Positions 32,076-41,356 of a stretch of 64,000 nucleotides of DNA are shown here, piece after piece. The notes beneath the pieces were generated by a model. The model made no database searches. It saw nothing but the letters and a program-made list of their open reading frames with translations, and was not told where the DNA came from. The stretch is from Gilliamella sp. Choc5-1 (lineage in GTDB: Bacteria; Pseudomonadota; Gammaproteobacteria; Enterobacterales; Orbaceae), in the NCBI RefSeq assembly GCF_001690595.1, contig NZ_LZHH01000054.1:31474-95473 (forward strand), written 5' to 3'. The position numbers were made by a program, and so were the translations under genes. How positions within the stretch are numbered: the first letter of the stretch is position 1; every line of letters begins with the position of its first letter.

Positions 32076-32309
32076 TTACTTACGAATTGCACTATAACGA
32101 TAGTTACCGTAACCCAGTACAAACCAATCCGCAGTCCAACAGTCACCGAAAAAAACACACTGAGGAGTGCCCTCATCAGGTATCGGCATATTCCAATCAT
32201 CTTCGGTTGCAGCGGTTGGACGATTACTTTTTGGTTGTTTCGCAGTAACACGTGCAATCACATAACTGGCAACAATAACAGCAACAAATTTAGCAACAGC
32301 CCACCACAT
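32076..32309 (-). CDS. Small tail protein with N-terminal membrane helix
   Basis: 77 aa with RBS GGAGGA before ATG 32309. A hydrophobic N-terminus (WWAVAKFVAVIVASYVIARV) is followed by a Trp/Tyr-rich tail (CVFFGDCWTADWFVLGYGNYRY). The gene position is conserved among phages with this tail module. The exact role is unknown, possibly tip assembly or membrane contact. Confidence 0.55.
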   Translation of the reverse strand: MWWAVAKFVAVIVASYVIARVTAKQPKSNRPTAATEDDWNMPIPDEGTPQCVFFGDCWTADWFVLGYGNYRYSAIRK

Positions 32310-32323
32310 AAAATTCCTCCAAA

Positions 32324-33130
32324 TTAAAACAGTTTGACGATTGTGAACGGTGAAATGCCCGGAATGTGTGGCTGTCCACCATAATTGAGATGGTTATTAA
32401 ATTTTTCATTGCAGGTTTTGATTGTTTTGTCACATCCTGGATACAAGTTAATATGCATACCTTTATGTAAACCTTGAGTTCCCCCTAAAATACCTATCAC
32501 ATTATTAACATGCGCTTTTAATCCGCGTAGCTCTTTAATCCCATCAATGTAAAATTCCATATATCCACCAGAAAAATAACCTGATGCAATATTCGATATA
32601 TTTACAGTAATATTTGCTCCATCAAGAGCAATGATTTCAATATTGGCCACTTTGTAATTATCTTGCCAAATTCGACAATTGTGGTCATAAAGGGCATAGG
32701 GGCATGAACGGCCATAAGTTAATCTTAAACCGCTTCGTTCAAACGAACTTGCGACACTTGCCGTAATTAACTTTGCTTTTTCAATTGATTCACGCTTAAC
32801 TTCTTGAATTTTTCCAACCCAGATAACTCTAAATTCATTGTCATTTTCGTGTAACTGATACATTTTGATTACCACGGGTTTAGTCGGCGGTACTCCACGA
32901 AATAAACGAACTACATCAGATGTTGACGGCAATGTAATTTCTAGACTATTACCCGTGCCTATACTTAGTCCTGTATTACTGATTGCTTCACTTATCCACG
33001 TCACACCATTAAAATCAATATTTCGGTCAGCATTGGTATAGCGATAATATTTTTGTTCATTACGAATAAATTCATATAGCGTTAATGGTTTACCATTATT
33101 GGTTGAATACTCAAATTGATTCCAGCTCAT
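32324..33130 (-). CDS. BR0599/DUF2163-family tail tip protein
   Basis: 268 aa. The motif GRSCPYALYDHNCRIWQDNY with clustered Cys, and the C-terminal YPGCDKTIKTCNEKFNNHLNYGG, are the hallmark of the BR0599/DUF2163 phage family, which may bind a metal cluster like lambda gpL. It overlaps the gene upstream by 20 bp. A component of the baseplate-like tip of a non-contractile tail. Confidence 0.78.
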   Translation of the reverse strand: MSWNQFEYSTNNGKPLTLYEFIRNEQKYYRYTNADRNIDFNGVTWISEAISNTGLSIGTGNSLEITLPSTSDVVRLFRGVPPTKPVVIKMYQLHENDNEFRVIWVGKIQEVKRESIEKAKLITASVASSFERSGLRLTYGRSCPYALYDHNCRIWQDNYKVANIEIIALDGANITVNISNIASGYFSGGYMEFYIDGIKELRGLKAHVNNVIGILGGTQGLHKGMHINLYPGCDKTIKTCNEKFNNHLNYGGQPHIPGISPFTIVKLF

Positions 33131-34298
33131 CGCGTACTCCTCTAAAACTACAAGTTATATTGGCTAGTCCATCGGCATCAGTAACATGTTCCCAGCTGAC
33201 AGAATCGGAATCTAATCTACACAGTGTTAAAAATGAGACTGACAAAATATCTTCAGCATTTGCATTGATTGATTCATTGAGCAATAAACGCTCAATCTCA
33301 TCAGAAACGATAGCGATAAGTTCAATACGACGATATAGCTCATTGCCATTACATAACGTGATAACTAAATCTTTTCGACCAAACATTAATCCAATTTCAT
33401 TAAATCCCGTGTTTTCAACTTCAAGAACTCGACCATCAACAGTTAGAACATTAAAATCGCTTGCTTGACTTGAAACCCAAATATTTTTTTGACAACCATT
33501 TAGATAATAAAACAATTGTCGTAATTGCATTTGCTCAACTCGTTCCGTTATAAACCATCTAAATTCCTGAACAAAAAAGGGCAATCTTGCAGTATCTAAT
33601 CGACTTGGAATACTTGAGCCATTATCTAGTTCTAATAAAAATCGCTCATATCGACCTTTTAACGATTCTGACCAATCCGGATGCATATTTAACACAGGAA
33701 AATGGCGATAAATGGGTAAAAATGAAATATTGTTACTAAATGCGTTATGTTCAGTAATTCGAAAACGAATTTGCGCACTTAATAAATCATCATTATATCG
33801 AGTCAATTCTGGAACATCTGTTAATACAGCTAATCGAGTAGGATAAATACATGCACCGGCCAAAAAATTTGATTTAACTGGATTAACTAATGTGATTGAA
33901 TCTGTGCTTATCGCTGCGACTTCAAGCAATGCTGTTTGATTAACATTGTTAATCTCACTTTTAATTAGTACTTTATTACCAACTACAAAATCACGACCTA
34001 TTGTGCTGCACGGCAGAACTATAGCCCCACGATTGACATCATCATTCAAATAGGTAACATCAGTATAAATAGGCAGATACCACGAATTACCACCAACAAA
34101 CGCCAATCGATTCTCAAATTTGGAACGCTCACTACCATTAATTAAAATAGAAAACTCAAATGTACGACGAGGTGATAACCGTCTAGCAATGCGTTGTTCT
34201 GCACCACTGTACGATTGTAAAATATCGGTTTTCCATTCCAGTATTTCTGTTATGCCATTAGTCCAATCGGGAGCAGCTTGCCATAAAAATTTTTTCAT
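33111..34298 (-). CDS. Distal tail protein
   Basis: 395 aa from ATG 34298, which overlaps the tape-measure stop (TAATG) and has AGGAGT upstream. The N-terminus KKFLWQAAPDWTNGITEILEW and RRLSPRRTFEFSI are typical of the distal tail component of Mu-like siphoviruses. It should form the first ring after the tube. Confidence 0.65.
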   Translation of the reverse strand: MKKFLWQAAPDWTNGITEILEWKTDILQSYSGAEQRIARRLSPRRTFEFSILINGSERSKFENRLAFVGGNSWYLPIYTDVTYLNDDVNRGAIVLPCSTIGRDFVVGNKVLIKSEINNVNQTALLEVAAISTDSITLVNPVKSNFLAGACIYPTRLAVLTDVPELTRYNDDLLSAQIRFRITEHNAFSNNISFLPIYRHFPVLNMHPDWSESLKGRYERFLLELDNGSSIPSRLDTARLPFFVQEFRWFITERVEQMQLRQLFYYLNGCQKNIWVSSQASDFNVLTVDGRVLEVENTGFNEIGLMFGRKDLVITLCNGNELYRRIELIAIVSDEIERLLLNESINANAEDILSVSFLTLCRLDSDSVSWEHVTDADGLANITCSFRGVRDELESI

Positions 34299-37200
34299 TA
34301 TGACAACTCCTGTTTTAGCGTTTGGGAGTTTGCACGAATCCATGTCATCATGGCACGAGAACCAGCAACAGAACTAATACCTGATTTCATCATTTCACCG
34401 CTATCTAAAACCAAAGTTTGTTGAATAACCGGTGCCGATTGTGCTTGGTTAGTTGCTTTTGATGATGAGTTTTCATCATATAAATTGGGTGCTGTTGGTC
34501 TGCTAACATTAGAAACTAAACCGCCAGTTGCGTAACGATGCAATCGCCCAGTATTAATCGCATGTAAATAGTCAACACCATATTTTTTAACTGAGGCAGC
34601 TTTAACAACATATTCACCGTTAGATAGTTTTGCCGGAATCGAGTCAGACGTTGATGTTCCGGCTCCGGTTATATAACCACCTGTTGCAGCAGCTACTGCT
34701 GCCGCGCCTATAGCAGAACTGCCCGCATTTGCACCAGCACTAGCACTTGATGCTGAAATCATTGCTGCACTAATAATTTCACCTGCTGTTGTTCCGGCTG
34801 TAATCATTGATGCCGAAATCGTTTCTGCCCCAATACCTGCTGACATAGAAATAGAATCACCCATTAATCCAGCACCAGTTGCCGAACTGGTTGCAATTGC
34901 TGTTTCCATCAGTCCTGCTGAAGCAGCAGCATCAGTGGCAGCACCAAATAACGAACTACCTAAATTTGATAGTCCATTCATTGCCATATCTGCTAAACCT
35001 TTTGTCGCAACTTGCGCCATCGACGATAAAATACTTTGCGCTAGATTTTTTAGTGCATCTTTTAATTCAAATGTGCCTTTTGCCAAACTATCTAAACTAC
35101 CTTGAATGCCACTTTGCAATCCGTTTTTAAATGCATTAGTAAGTGCATCTGTGGTTTTATTTAGTTCTGCAATTTGTAGTTGTAATGTTGCCAACGCTTT
35201 TTGGGCATTTTCGCCAGCTTGTCCTGGTAATTCAGTCATAGCTTGCAAAGTAGGTAAATATTTGGCAAGTTCTTGCGCTGTTTGCTTGTGCAAATCAATT
35301 AACTGGCTTTGCGCTTCAACTTGTGTAATTAACCCACTTGTTACTTGTGCTTGAATCCTTTGTTCTTTCGTTGATTGACGTGATTGTGCTTGCTGAATTT
35401 TTGTTGTGATTTCATTTAAATTTGCTTCAGCTTTTTTCAGGGGTAAAATTTGGTCGATTAAGTCGATACCTTCTCTGTTACCCGTTTTTTTAAATTGTGC
35501 TAATAAGTTGTTATACCATTGCTCAACTGTGTCATCACTAGCTTTTGTACCAAGTAATAGTTCATTTAATTGTTGCTGCAACGCTAGATTGGTTTTGTCA
35601 TTTGTTAATGAAAAATCAGTTTTTTTGTTATGTTTTGCTGCATTTTTAGCGTCAACTTGTTTCGCTAGTGCAATGGCTCGGTCTTTTTCTGCTTGTGATG
35701 CATTTTTATACTGCCCTTCATTGATTTCATGCATCACACGTTGCAGTTCTGTTGTCAGTTTTAGTGATTTTTCAACCCCTTTATTGTATTCAAGAATACC
35801 TTTATCAGTAATATTTTTAACATCTTTATCATATTGACCACCAGCAAATGATTTTCCGTCACTTGAAGTAACGCCCTGTGCTTGCAAATCTTTACGGCCT
35901 TTTTCATTAGCCCACAGCGCTTCATATTTTTTACGTAATTCATCAACCGCCTTGGCTTGTTTTTCGGCATCAGTTGCATTTTGTTTATGAAGCTCGTCAA
36001 GTTCTTTTTGGGCTTTTGTAGCTTCTTTTTTTACTTTGTTTTCTTTATTTTCAATTTCGGCTTTTTCTTCGATTGCTTTTTTTTGTGCTAATAAATATTG
36101 CAACTCCTCTTCATCGAGAGATGTCCATGGGACAGCAAAACCATCTGGAGTTATTTTACTGTTATATTTTTTGTTTTCTTGTAACTTAGCAATTTTTTCA
36201 TCAAGGGTTGCCATGCCCATATTAATTTTCAGATCTGTTTTTAAATTTTGACCAAAATTACTAACTTCTTTTGTAAATCGCTTCCAAGCTGCGCCTAGTC
36301 CAGTTAAATGATCTTGCATATCATTTACTCGCTGCTCCATTACTTCTGAAAATTTTGTTGTTGCAATCGCTATTGCTTCTTCAGTATTACCTTGTGCTTC
36401 TAATGCTGCAATGTGTTGGTATGTCGCTAAATCTAGCCAATTATATTGACGTGAGGTTTCCATAGCCCAATCAGCTACACTATTTTTCATCCCATCAAAA
36501 ATTTTAATCGAATCTTCAGCACTCTGTCCTGTCAATGCCATCAAATGCGCTGATGCTGTAGCAATATTTTCAATTGAACGTACTGATAACGACCCTGTAT
36601 TGGTTAAATCAACAATGATTTTATTAACATCTTTGTAATCGCCATTAATTTTACCAATTTTATTTGAGATCTCATTTAATCTACTACTGGTAGTTCCAGC
36701 ATAATTACCCGTTGCGATTAGTGCTTTATTGAAACGATTTTGTTCATCATTTAATTGACTGATGACCTTAGTCACTCCATAGATAACACCAATAAACGCA
36801 CCAACCGACAATGTAGCTGCACTAAATAATGGAGGTAATTTACCTGTCATATTTGCAATTGAAAATAATGAGTTACCAATGCCATTAAAATTACCAGTTG
36901 CAAGCTGCTTGGACATCATAAAAAATGTTCGGTGGGCGCTTTTAGTATTCAACTCTAATCTTTTTGTTCCATCATTTAGTGACTCAACAGTTGATAATGC
37001 AGCACGTTGATTACTGATTTTTGATAAATAATCATCAAACGTATCACTATCAATTACTCCCGCTTTTTTGGATTTTCTTAACTTGCTTTCTAATTCATCT
37101 AAACGACTTAGACCTTTTGTCGCTGGATCAATGCTAGCAAGTAATTTATCTAAACCTTGGCGCAGTTTTTCAACTTCTTTTTTATGTGCTTCAGCTGCTT

Positions 37201-37441
37201 TAGCGGCAATACTCTGTGCTTTAGCTTGCTGTTCGGCAGCAGCGGTAGCTTGCGCACTACGGTTCATTGCTTCAGTTTGTGCCATATAAACATCTCTCAT
37301 GCTTTTGGCACTTTTTTTGTTAGCATCTTGAGCAACATTTGCTGACTCTTTCAGCTCAGCATTTAATTGACTGATATTATCTTTTGCTCTATTCACGTCA
37401 GCAGTGAACTTCATTGCAATATTCATATCGTTATTAGCCAT
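34298..37441 (-). CDS. Tail tape measure protein
   Basis: 1047 aa. It has long Ala/Lys/Glu/Gln coiled coils, a hydrophobic central segment (SVGAFIGVIYGVTKVIS) and an Ala/Gly/Ser-rich hydrophobic C-terminal third. It ends with the common TMP motif GGYITGAGTSTSDSIPAKLS...YVVKAASVKKYG. TMP length sets tail length; at about 0.15 nm per residue this predicts a tail near 150 nm. It follows the tail chaperone frames, as in lambda-like tails. Confidence 0.9.
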   Translation of the reverse strand: MANNDMNIAMKFTADVNRAKDNISQLNAELKESANVAQDANKKSAKSMRDVYMAQTEAMNRSAQATAAAEQQAKAQSIAAKAAEAHKKEVEKLRQGLDKLLASIDPATKGLSRLDELESKLRKSKKAGVIDSDTFDDYLSKISNQRAALSTVESLNDGTKRLELNTKSAHRTFFMMSKQLATGNFNGIGNSLFSIANMTGKLPPLFSAATLSVGAFIGVIYGVTKVISQLNDEQNRFNKALIATGNYAGTTSSRLNEISNKIGKINGDYKDVNKIIVDLTNTGSLSVRSIENIATASAHLMALTGQSAEDSIKIFDGMKNSVADWAMETSRQYNWLDLATYQHIAALEAQGNTEEAIAIATTKFSEVMEQRVNDMQDHLTGLGAAWKRFTKEVSNFGQNLKTDLKINMGMATLDEKIAKLQENKKYNSKITPDGFAVPWTSLDEEELQYLLAQKKAIEEKAEIENKENKVKKEATKAQKELDELHKQNATDAEKQAKAVDELRKKYEALWANEKGRKDLQAQGVTSSDGKSFAGGQYDKDVKNITDKGILEYNKGVEKSLKLTTELQRVMHEINEGQYKNASQAEKDRAIALAKQVDAKNAAKHNKKTDFSLTNDKTNLALQQQLNELLLGTKASDDTVEQWYNNLLAQFKKTGNREGIDLIDQILPLKKAEANLNEITTKIQQAQSRQSTKEQRIQAQVTSGLITQVEAQSQLIDLHKQTAQELAKYLPTLQAMTELPGQAGENAQKALATLQLQIAELNKTTDALTNAFKNGLQSGIQGSLDSLAKGTFELKDALKNLAQSILSSMAQVATKGLADMAMNGLSNLGSSLFGAATDAAASAGLMETAIATSSATGAGLMGDSISMSAGIGAETISASMITAGTTAGEIISAAMISASSASAGANAGSSAIGAAAVAAATGGYITGAGTSTSDSIPAKLSNGEYVVKAASVKKYGVDYLHAINTGRLHRYATGGLVSNVSRPTAPNLYDENSSSKATNQAQSAPVIQQTLVLDSGEMMKSGISSVAGSRAMMTWIRANSQTLKQELS

Positions 37442-37444
37442 TAT

Positions 37445-37672
37445 TTATTGCTCTCCGCGTAACTGTTTTACAAACTTAGTAACTTGTTTACCACCATTAA
37501 AGCCAACACAAATATCTTCAATTCGGTTAGCTCGTTCTCGGTTTTGTAGCTTAATTAATTCATCGTAATACAGCAGTAACTGACGTTGCGTGTAATGCGG
37601 TAACTGCTGTGCATCATGTCCATTTTTAATTAGTAAAGTAAAAACCTCACTCCAGCTTACTGATTTGCCTGT
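37445..37672 (-). CDS. Tail chaperone -1 frameshift extension (T frame)
   Basis: A 75-codon frame without its own start. It is open in the -1 frame of the upstream chaperone and reads TGKSVSWSEVFTLLIKNG, then LPHYTQRQLLLYYDELIKLQ, ending LRGEQ 3 bp before the tape-measure ATG. The sequence is protein-like and matches the usual T part of G/GT tail chaperones. The proposed slip is on the AAAA at 37675-37672 (aca AAA C), 13 bp before the chaperone stop. The fusion would be about 209 aa. Confidence 0.7.
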   Translation of the reverse strand, partial: TGKSVSWSEVFTLLIKNGHDAQQLPHYTQRQLLLYYDELIKLQNRERANRIEDICVGFNGGKQVTKFVKQLRGEQ

Positions 37673-38073
37673 TTTGTAGCGTTTTGCCGAATGATTTTGC
37701 GAGTTACCGCGTTCATAAAAAAACGAGAATTAACAACCCACCACCAGTCTAATAATTGCAAACCCTCTTCATATGACAACGCTTCAATAAACGAAATCGG
37801 TTTTTGAATAGAGGTACTGATTAATGAATAAACTAGCTCTAGGTTATTCATAATGATTGAGTCCGCTTGCTCAATCGTGATTTTGTTTGTGCCATTCATT
37901 TCATTCACAATTAATGCAACAAATTGGTCAATTTCGTTACCAATTGTTAGTGCATCTTTAAATGAATATTCACGTACTGTAATTGTTTCACCAGCTAGGG
38001 TAATTTCACGATTTGGCATCAATGTTGCTAAATCATTTGATTCTTCTTTTGTTGCTGTCACTTTTTCTGCCAT
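37657..38073 (-). CDS. Tail assembly chaperone (G frame)
   Basis: 138 aa, short and acidic at the N-terminus with helical composition (REYSFKDALTIGNEIDQFVALI; LLDWWWVVNSRFFMNAVTRK). It lies between the tail tube and tape-measure genes, the position of lambda gpG. The 3' end overlaps a -1 frame extension, so two products are expected. Chaperones of this kind coat the tape measure before tube polymerisation. Confidence 0.75.
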   Translation of the reverse strand: MAEKVTATKEESNDLATLMPNREITLAGETITVREYSFKDALTIGNEIDQFVALIVNEMNGTNKITIEQADSIIMNNLELVYSLISTSIQKPISFIEALSYEEGLQLLDWWWVVNSRFFMNAVTRKIIRQNATKQANQ

Positions 38074-38143
38074 TTTATTTGCCTACTATTAAATTTAGAG
38101 AATTGAGTAATTAGCGGTGAATATTCACCGCATAAGCAATAAT

Positions 38144-38905
38144 TTATTTCGCTTTTTGAACGTATGATCCAAAATAACCAAGCGAACTATCCTTGTTTTG
38201 ACTCATATCAGCTAAGACCGTGGCAGTAAGTGGTAATTCACCGTATCCCTCATTGTGTAGTAACGAGAAGTTAGAAATTGGGTTGAATTTAACGCGGAAT
38301 AGCTCCACAATTACATGTTCATTTTCACGGTCAGTATTGATACCATCGAGCATAAACCAACGTTCTGGTGGTTGACGGGTAAAAATGCCCAAGCTTTCAG
38401 TCTTAGCGTATGAATAATCTACCGTTGCTGTTAATGCCTGTGTAGTTAGTAACTTGATTAATCCAGCATGAGCTGATTCGATTTCATAATCCGTACCTAA
38501 TACTAATATGGTTCCATCAGCAATTTTTAACTCAACATCGGCAACAAATGGATGGGCTAATTTGATGCGGTCACCAATTACCAGACTTTCAGGTAATTTT
38601 TCATCAGTGACAATACCCGCATCAACAGTAATTTTTTCACCATAAAGCGCTAACGCAATGTTTTCGATTGACCAATCTTTTAACGTAAGATTTAACGTAC
38701 CACTTTTACCCAGTGTTAATTCACCAACTTGTAGACGTTGTCCTGTATATGATTCATTTTGTGTTACCGTTTCAACACTTAGTTCCATTTCACAGGAATC
38801 AGCCGTACCCACATGCCGAAAGGCATTAGGTCGAACAGGTGAACTTGCGGTATTACGGGTGGCAAGATTTATGGTACCTTGCAAACTCATTAATAAATCT
38901 GACAT
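38144..38905 (-). CDS. Major tail tube protein
   Basis: 253 aa, beta-rich, starting MSDLLMSLQGTINLATRN. The blocks KDWSIENIALALYG, GTDYEIESAHAGLIKLL, and NEHVIVELFRVKFNPISNF are typical of siphovirus tube subunits. The position before the chaperone and tape measure supports this. No sheath gene lies upstream, so the tail is non-contractile, unlike Mu or BcepMu. Confidence 0.8.
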   Translation of the reverse strand: MSDLLMSLQGTINLATRNTASSPVRPNAFRHVGTADSCEMELSVETVTQNESYTGQRLQVGELTLGKSGTLNLTLKDWSIENIALALYGEKITVDAGIVTDEKLPESLVIGDRIKLAHPFVADVELKIADGTILVLGTDYEIESAHAGLIKLLTTQALTATVDYSYAKTESLGIFTRQPPERWFMLDGINTDRENEHVIVELFRVKFNPISNFSLLHNEGYGELPLTATVLADMSQNKDSSLGYFGSYVQKAK

Positions 38906-38924
38906 ATCTTTCTCCTAAAACTAT

Positions 38925-39374
38925 TTATCGGCTACCAATAAAATGCTGGGTTTGAAATGAATCAATCCAAACAAGTACGCCGTTTTGAAAACCTAACGTT
39001 TGCCCACCAACCCATGTGACTGGACGAACTCCATCAATAAACTGAACTGTTTTACCAATCAACAAATCACGAACCGCACCTATAACGGGGTTTGCTAGCT
39101 GTTTAACATTTTGAATATTGGTTGCTTGACTTGAAATATCACGTGCAACAACCACAACACCAAAATTAACACTTACTGACTGCCGTGTTCCTGTTGGCTT
39201 ATCGTTCGGTGTTTCTTTGCCAAGCAAAACGTAAGCAGCAGGTGTTGGCGCCGATGTTAAATCAGTCAGCTTGCTGTATTCAGCACTGGTACCAACAAAC
39301 ACTAAGGTTTTATCAGGCATTAAACCTTTTAATTTTTCAGCAACAACTGACACATCAAATGGTGCGCTACTCAT
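38925..39374 (-). CDS. Tail terminator-like protein (Mu gp37-type)
   Basis: 149 aa starting MSSAPFDVSVVAEKLKGLMP, with AAYVLLGKETPNDKPTGTRQ and VSVNFGVVVVARD. It resembles the Mu gp37/DUF1834-like tail completion proteins. Its start overlaps the stop of the gp36-like gene by 4 bp. The probable role is capping the tail tube for joining to the head. Confidence 0.65.
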   Translation of the reverse strand: MSSAPFDVSVVAEKLKGLMPDKTLVFVGTSAEYSKLTDLTSAPTPAAYVLLGKETPNDKPTGTRQSVSVNFGVVVVARDISSQATNIQNVKQLANPVIGAVRDLLIGKTVQFIDGVRPVTWVGGQTLGFQNGVLVWIDSFQTQHFIGSR

Positions 39375-39892
39375 CGTCCAAAATCCCGTAATGTGTTCAT
39401 ATCAAATACACGAACAGGTCCAGTCTGTTTTGGTACACCACCTGCGACAGGCAAAGCATCATCAATACCAAGCGAATATTTCCCTTCAGCTACCATTTTT
39501 AGAAAGCCCAGAACTTGTTTGTAATCACGCACGATAGGATCGCTTTTTTCATCAGAAACACGATTGCGATGCAATTTGTAACGAACAATAATGCGTGCCC
39601 AATCAGTTAACAAACGAGGTACCTTAACTAAGGGTAGCCTGTGTCCACGTTGCCGTAAAAAGCCGTTTATTTCAGCTTCAGTATCAGCTATTGATTCATT
39701 AATGCGTGCGATTGCTCGATTTGCATTAATAACATCATCAGGCAACCAACTTGAAACATCACCACCATTAATAATGACTTCCAACAAATTAGCATCTACG
39801 GGCATTTCACCATCTTGAGCAACCAATTGGGATAGCTCAACGAGTCCTGGACGTTCGGATAAATTTAGCAATGTAATGTATGGAATATTCAT
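39371..39892 (-). CDS. Head-tail connector protein (Mu gp36 / DUF1320-like)
   Basis: 173 aa from the ATG at 39892 (an adjacent ATG at 39895 is equally possible). It starts MNIPYITLLNLSERPGLVEL and has IARINESIADTEAEINGFLRQRG and RLLTDWARIIVRYKLH, the helical pattern of DUF1320 (Mu gp36) adaptors. It sits between the capsid gene and the gp37-like gene, as in Mu-like phages. Confidence 0.72.
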   Translation of the reverse strand: MNIPYITLLNLSERPGLVELSQLVAQDGEMPVDANLLEVIINGGDVSSWLPDDVINANRAIARINESIADTEAEINGFLRQRGHRLPLVKVPRLLTDWARIIVRYKLHRNRVSDEKSDPIVRDYKQVLGFLKMVAEGKYSLGIDDALPVAGGVPKQTGPVRVFDMNTLRDFGR

Positions 39893-39942
39893 CATCTTTA
39901 CCCAAACCAACGATAAATTACCGTTGGTTGTTGTTCACATTA

Positions 39943-40869
39943 TTAACTGTTTGTTGGAATAACATTTTCAAACAAATAGCCCGCATCTTTAGCCACAACT
40001 AGCTCTTTGACCGATTCACCGACTCGAACACGTTGGCCACCACGTAAACCGATATCAGGATCAACAATCGAACCCGAAACACGATCTTTAAATTGGGCTG
40101 TAAAGCCAAACGTCACACCACCTTTAGTATTTGCTAATTTATTGCGAACGGTGAAACTAGCTTTATTGCCCCATGCACGTAATAGGGTTGGTGATTTACC
40201 TGGTTTTGCACTATTTAGGAATGCATCACCAATATAAATCGCTTCTAACTCTAATAAGTCAGCTAAAAAACCGAGCGGGACAAGACCGTTTTCACCGGCA
40301 TTTCCATGATATGCAGCAACAATTTTGGGATGACGACGTAATATTGTTGCAACTCGACGACCTAGTGTGCCAATATTAGGTCGCACAATCATTGAATCAA
40401 AAGCGTCTGTAATTAAACCAATCGGATCACTTTTATCATCGTTCCACTGTTGCGCTGCTGTTAAAGTTTTGGTGTTGGTGTAGTTACTTGCATTAAATAG
40501 TACATTAGCGGCTCGAACTTCACGATCTAACAAAATTAAATCAGTCGTTGCTTCGACTGCATGACCGAGCGGGTTATGTCCTGTGATTGCAGTATCAATA
40601 TCGTCTTGTGGTACGGGGCTATCTAGTCCATAATCAGTCACTGAACTTTCTTGTTCTTTGGCGCCAAATTCAACTTGATTCGGTTGTGACGTCCGCCCAA
40701 CTTTAGTATCTGGGAGCGTAAATCGCTCTGAAAAATCGTACTCCAACCATTTAAAAGACGTGCTAGAAACAGGCACACGGGGCAAAACCTCATCGGCAAT
40801 TAACTTATTATTACGGTAAGCGATAGCAATTGCAGTCAACTGCGGTTCAACGGGAAAAGGGCGCTGCAT
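39943..40869 (-). CDS. Major capsid protein
   Basis: 308 aa. It has an HK97-like layout: LTAIAIAYRNNKLIADEVLP at the N-terminus, an EATTDLILLDREVRAANVLF spine helix, and a beta-rich C-terminus (GLRGGQRVRVGESVKELVV). It follows the protease/scaffold and decoration genes, as in Mu-like heads. Length is near the Mu T protein (296). Confidence 0.85.
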   Translation of the reverse strand: MQRPFPVEPQLTAIAIAYRNNKLIADEVLPRVPVSSTSFKWLEYDFSERFTLPDTKVGRTSQPNQVEFGAKEQESSVTDYGLDSPVPQDDIDTAITGHNPLGHAVEATTDLILLDREVRAANVLFNASNYTNTKTLTAAQQWNDDKSDPIGLITDAFDSMIVRPNIGTLGRRVATILRRHPKIVAAYHGNAGENGLVPLGFLADLLELEAIYIGDAFLNSAKPGKSPTLLRAWGNKASFTVRNKLANTKGGVTFGFTAQFKDRVSGSIVDPDIGLRGGQRVRVGESVKELVVAKDAGYLFENVIPTNS

Positions 40870-40931
40870 ATAAAACTCCTTCTATTAAAAACTTGTTTAT
40901 TAAAAGTCATAGACCATTCATTAAATAAAAA

Positions 40932-41291
40932 TTAAGCTTGCTTACTTGGTACAATCCAAATAGCGCCTAACTCATCGGCATCACCCGCAACTTCGGCATA
41001 GCCAATAATAAAATCACCTGACATTGCTTTTTTAGCTCGACCATCCGCATTTGCTGTGATTGGATCACCAATCGCAATTGTTTCGCTATAAAAAACTTGT
41101 GCCAACCCACTGCGCACAACATCAAACACTTCACCGTCACCGCCACCAACAATTGTTGATACACCGATTAATAATGCGTTACCGTCAATCGCTGTTTTTG
41201 CTAGCCCATCTTCACTACCATGGCACACAATTAAACGGGGTTTGACTTCGCCTTCAGCGGTTTTTGCTACTGTTAATCCTGGAATATTCAT
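40932..41291 (-). CDS. Head decoration / cement protein (DUF2190-like)
   Basis: 119 aa starting MNIPGLTVAKTAEGEVKPRL and containing AIGDPITANADGRAKKA and IIGYAEVAGDADELGAIWIV. These are characteristic of DUF2190-type capsid cement proteins. It lies between the protease/scaffold gene and the major capsid gene. It probably stabilises the mature head. Confidence 0.72.
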   Translation of the reverse strand: MNIPGLTVAKTAEGEVKPRLIVCHGSEDGLAKTAIDGNALLIGVSTIVGGGDGEVFDVVRSGLAQVFYSETIAIGDPITANADGRAKKAMSGDFIIGYAEVAGDADELGAIWIVPSKQA

Positions 41292-41356
41292 ATAAAAACC
41301 TTTTGGTTAAAATTAAAATGATGCTGATATTAATAATCAGCCTGTAATTAATGCTC

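Noticed and set aside
35406..35837. 143-codon plus-strand frame opposite the tape measure gene
   Set aside because: Ser/Phe/Cys-rich shadow of the helical coding strand; the minus-strand gene is clearly real.
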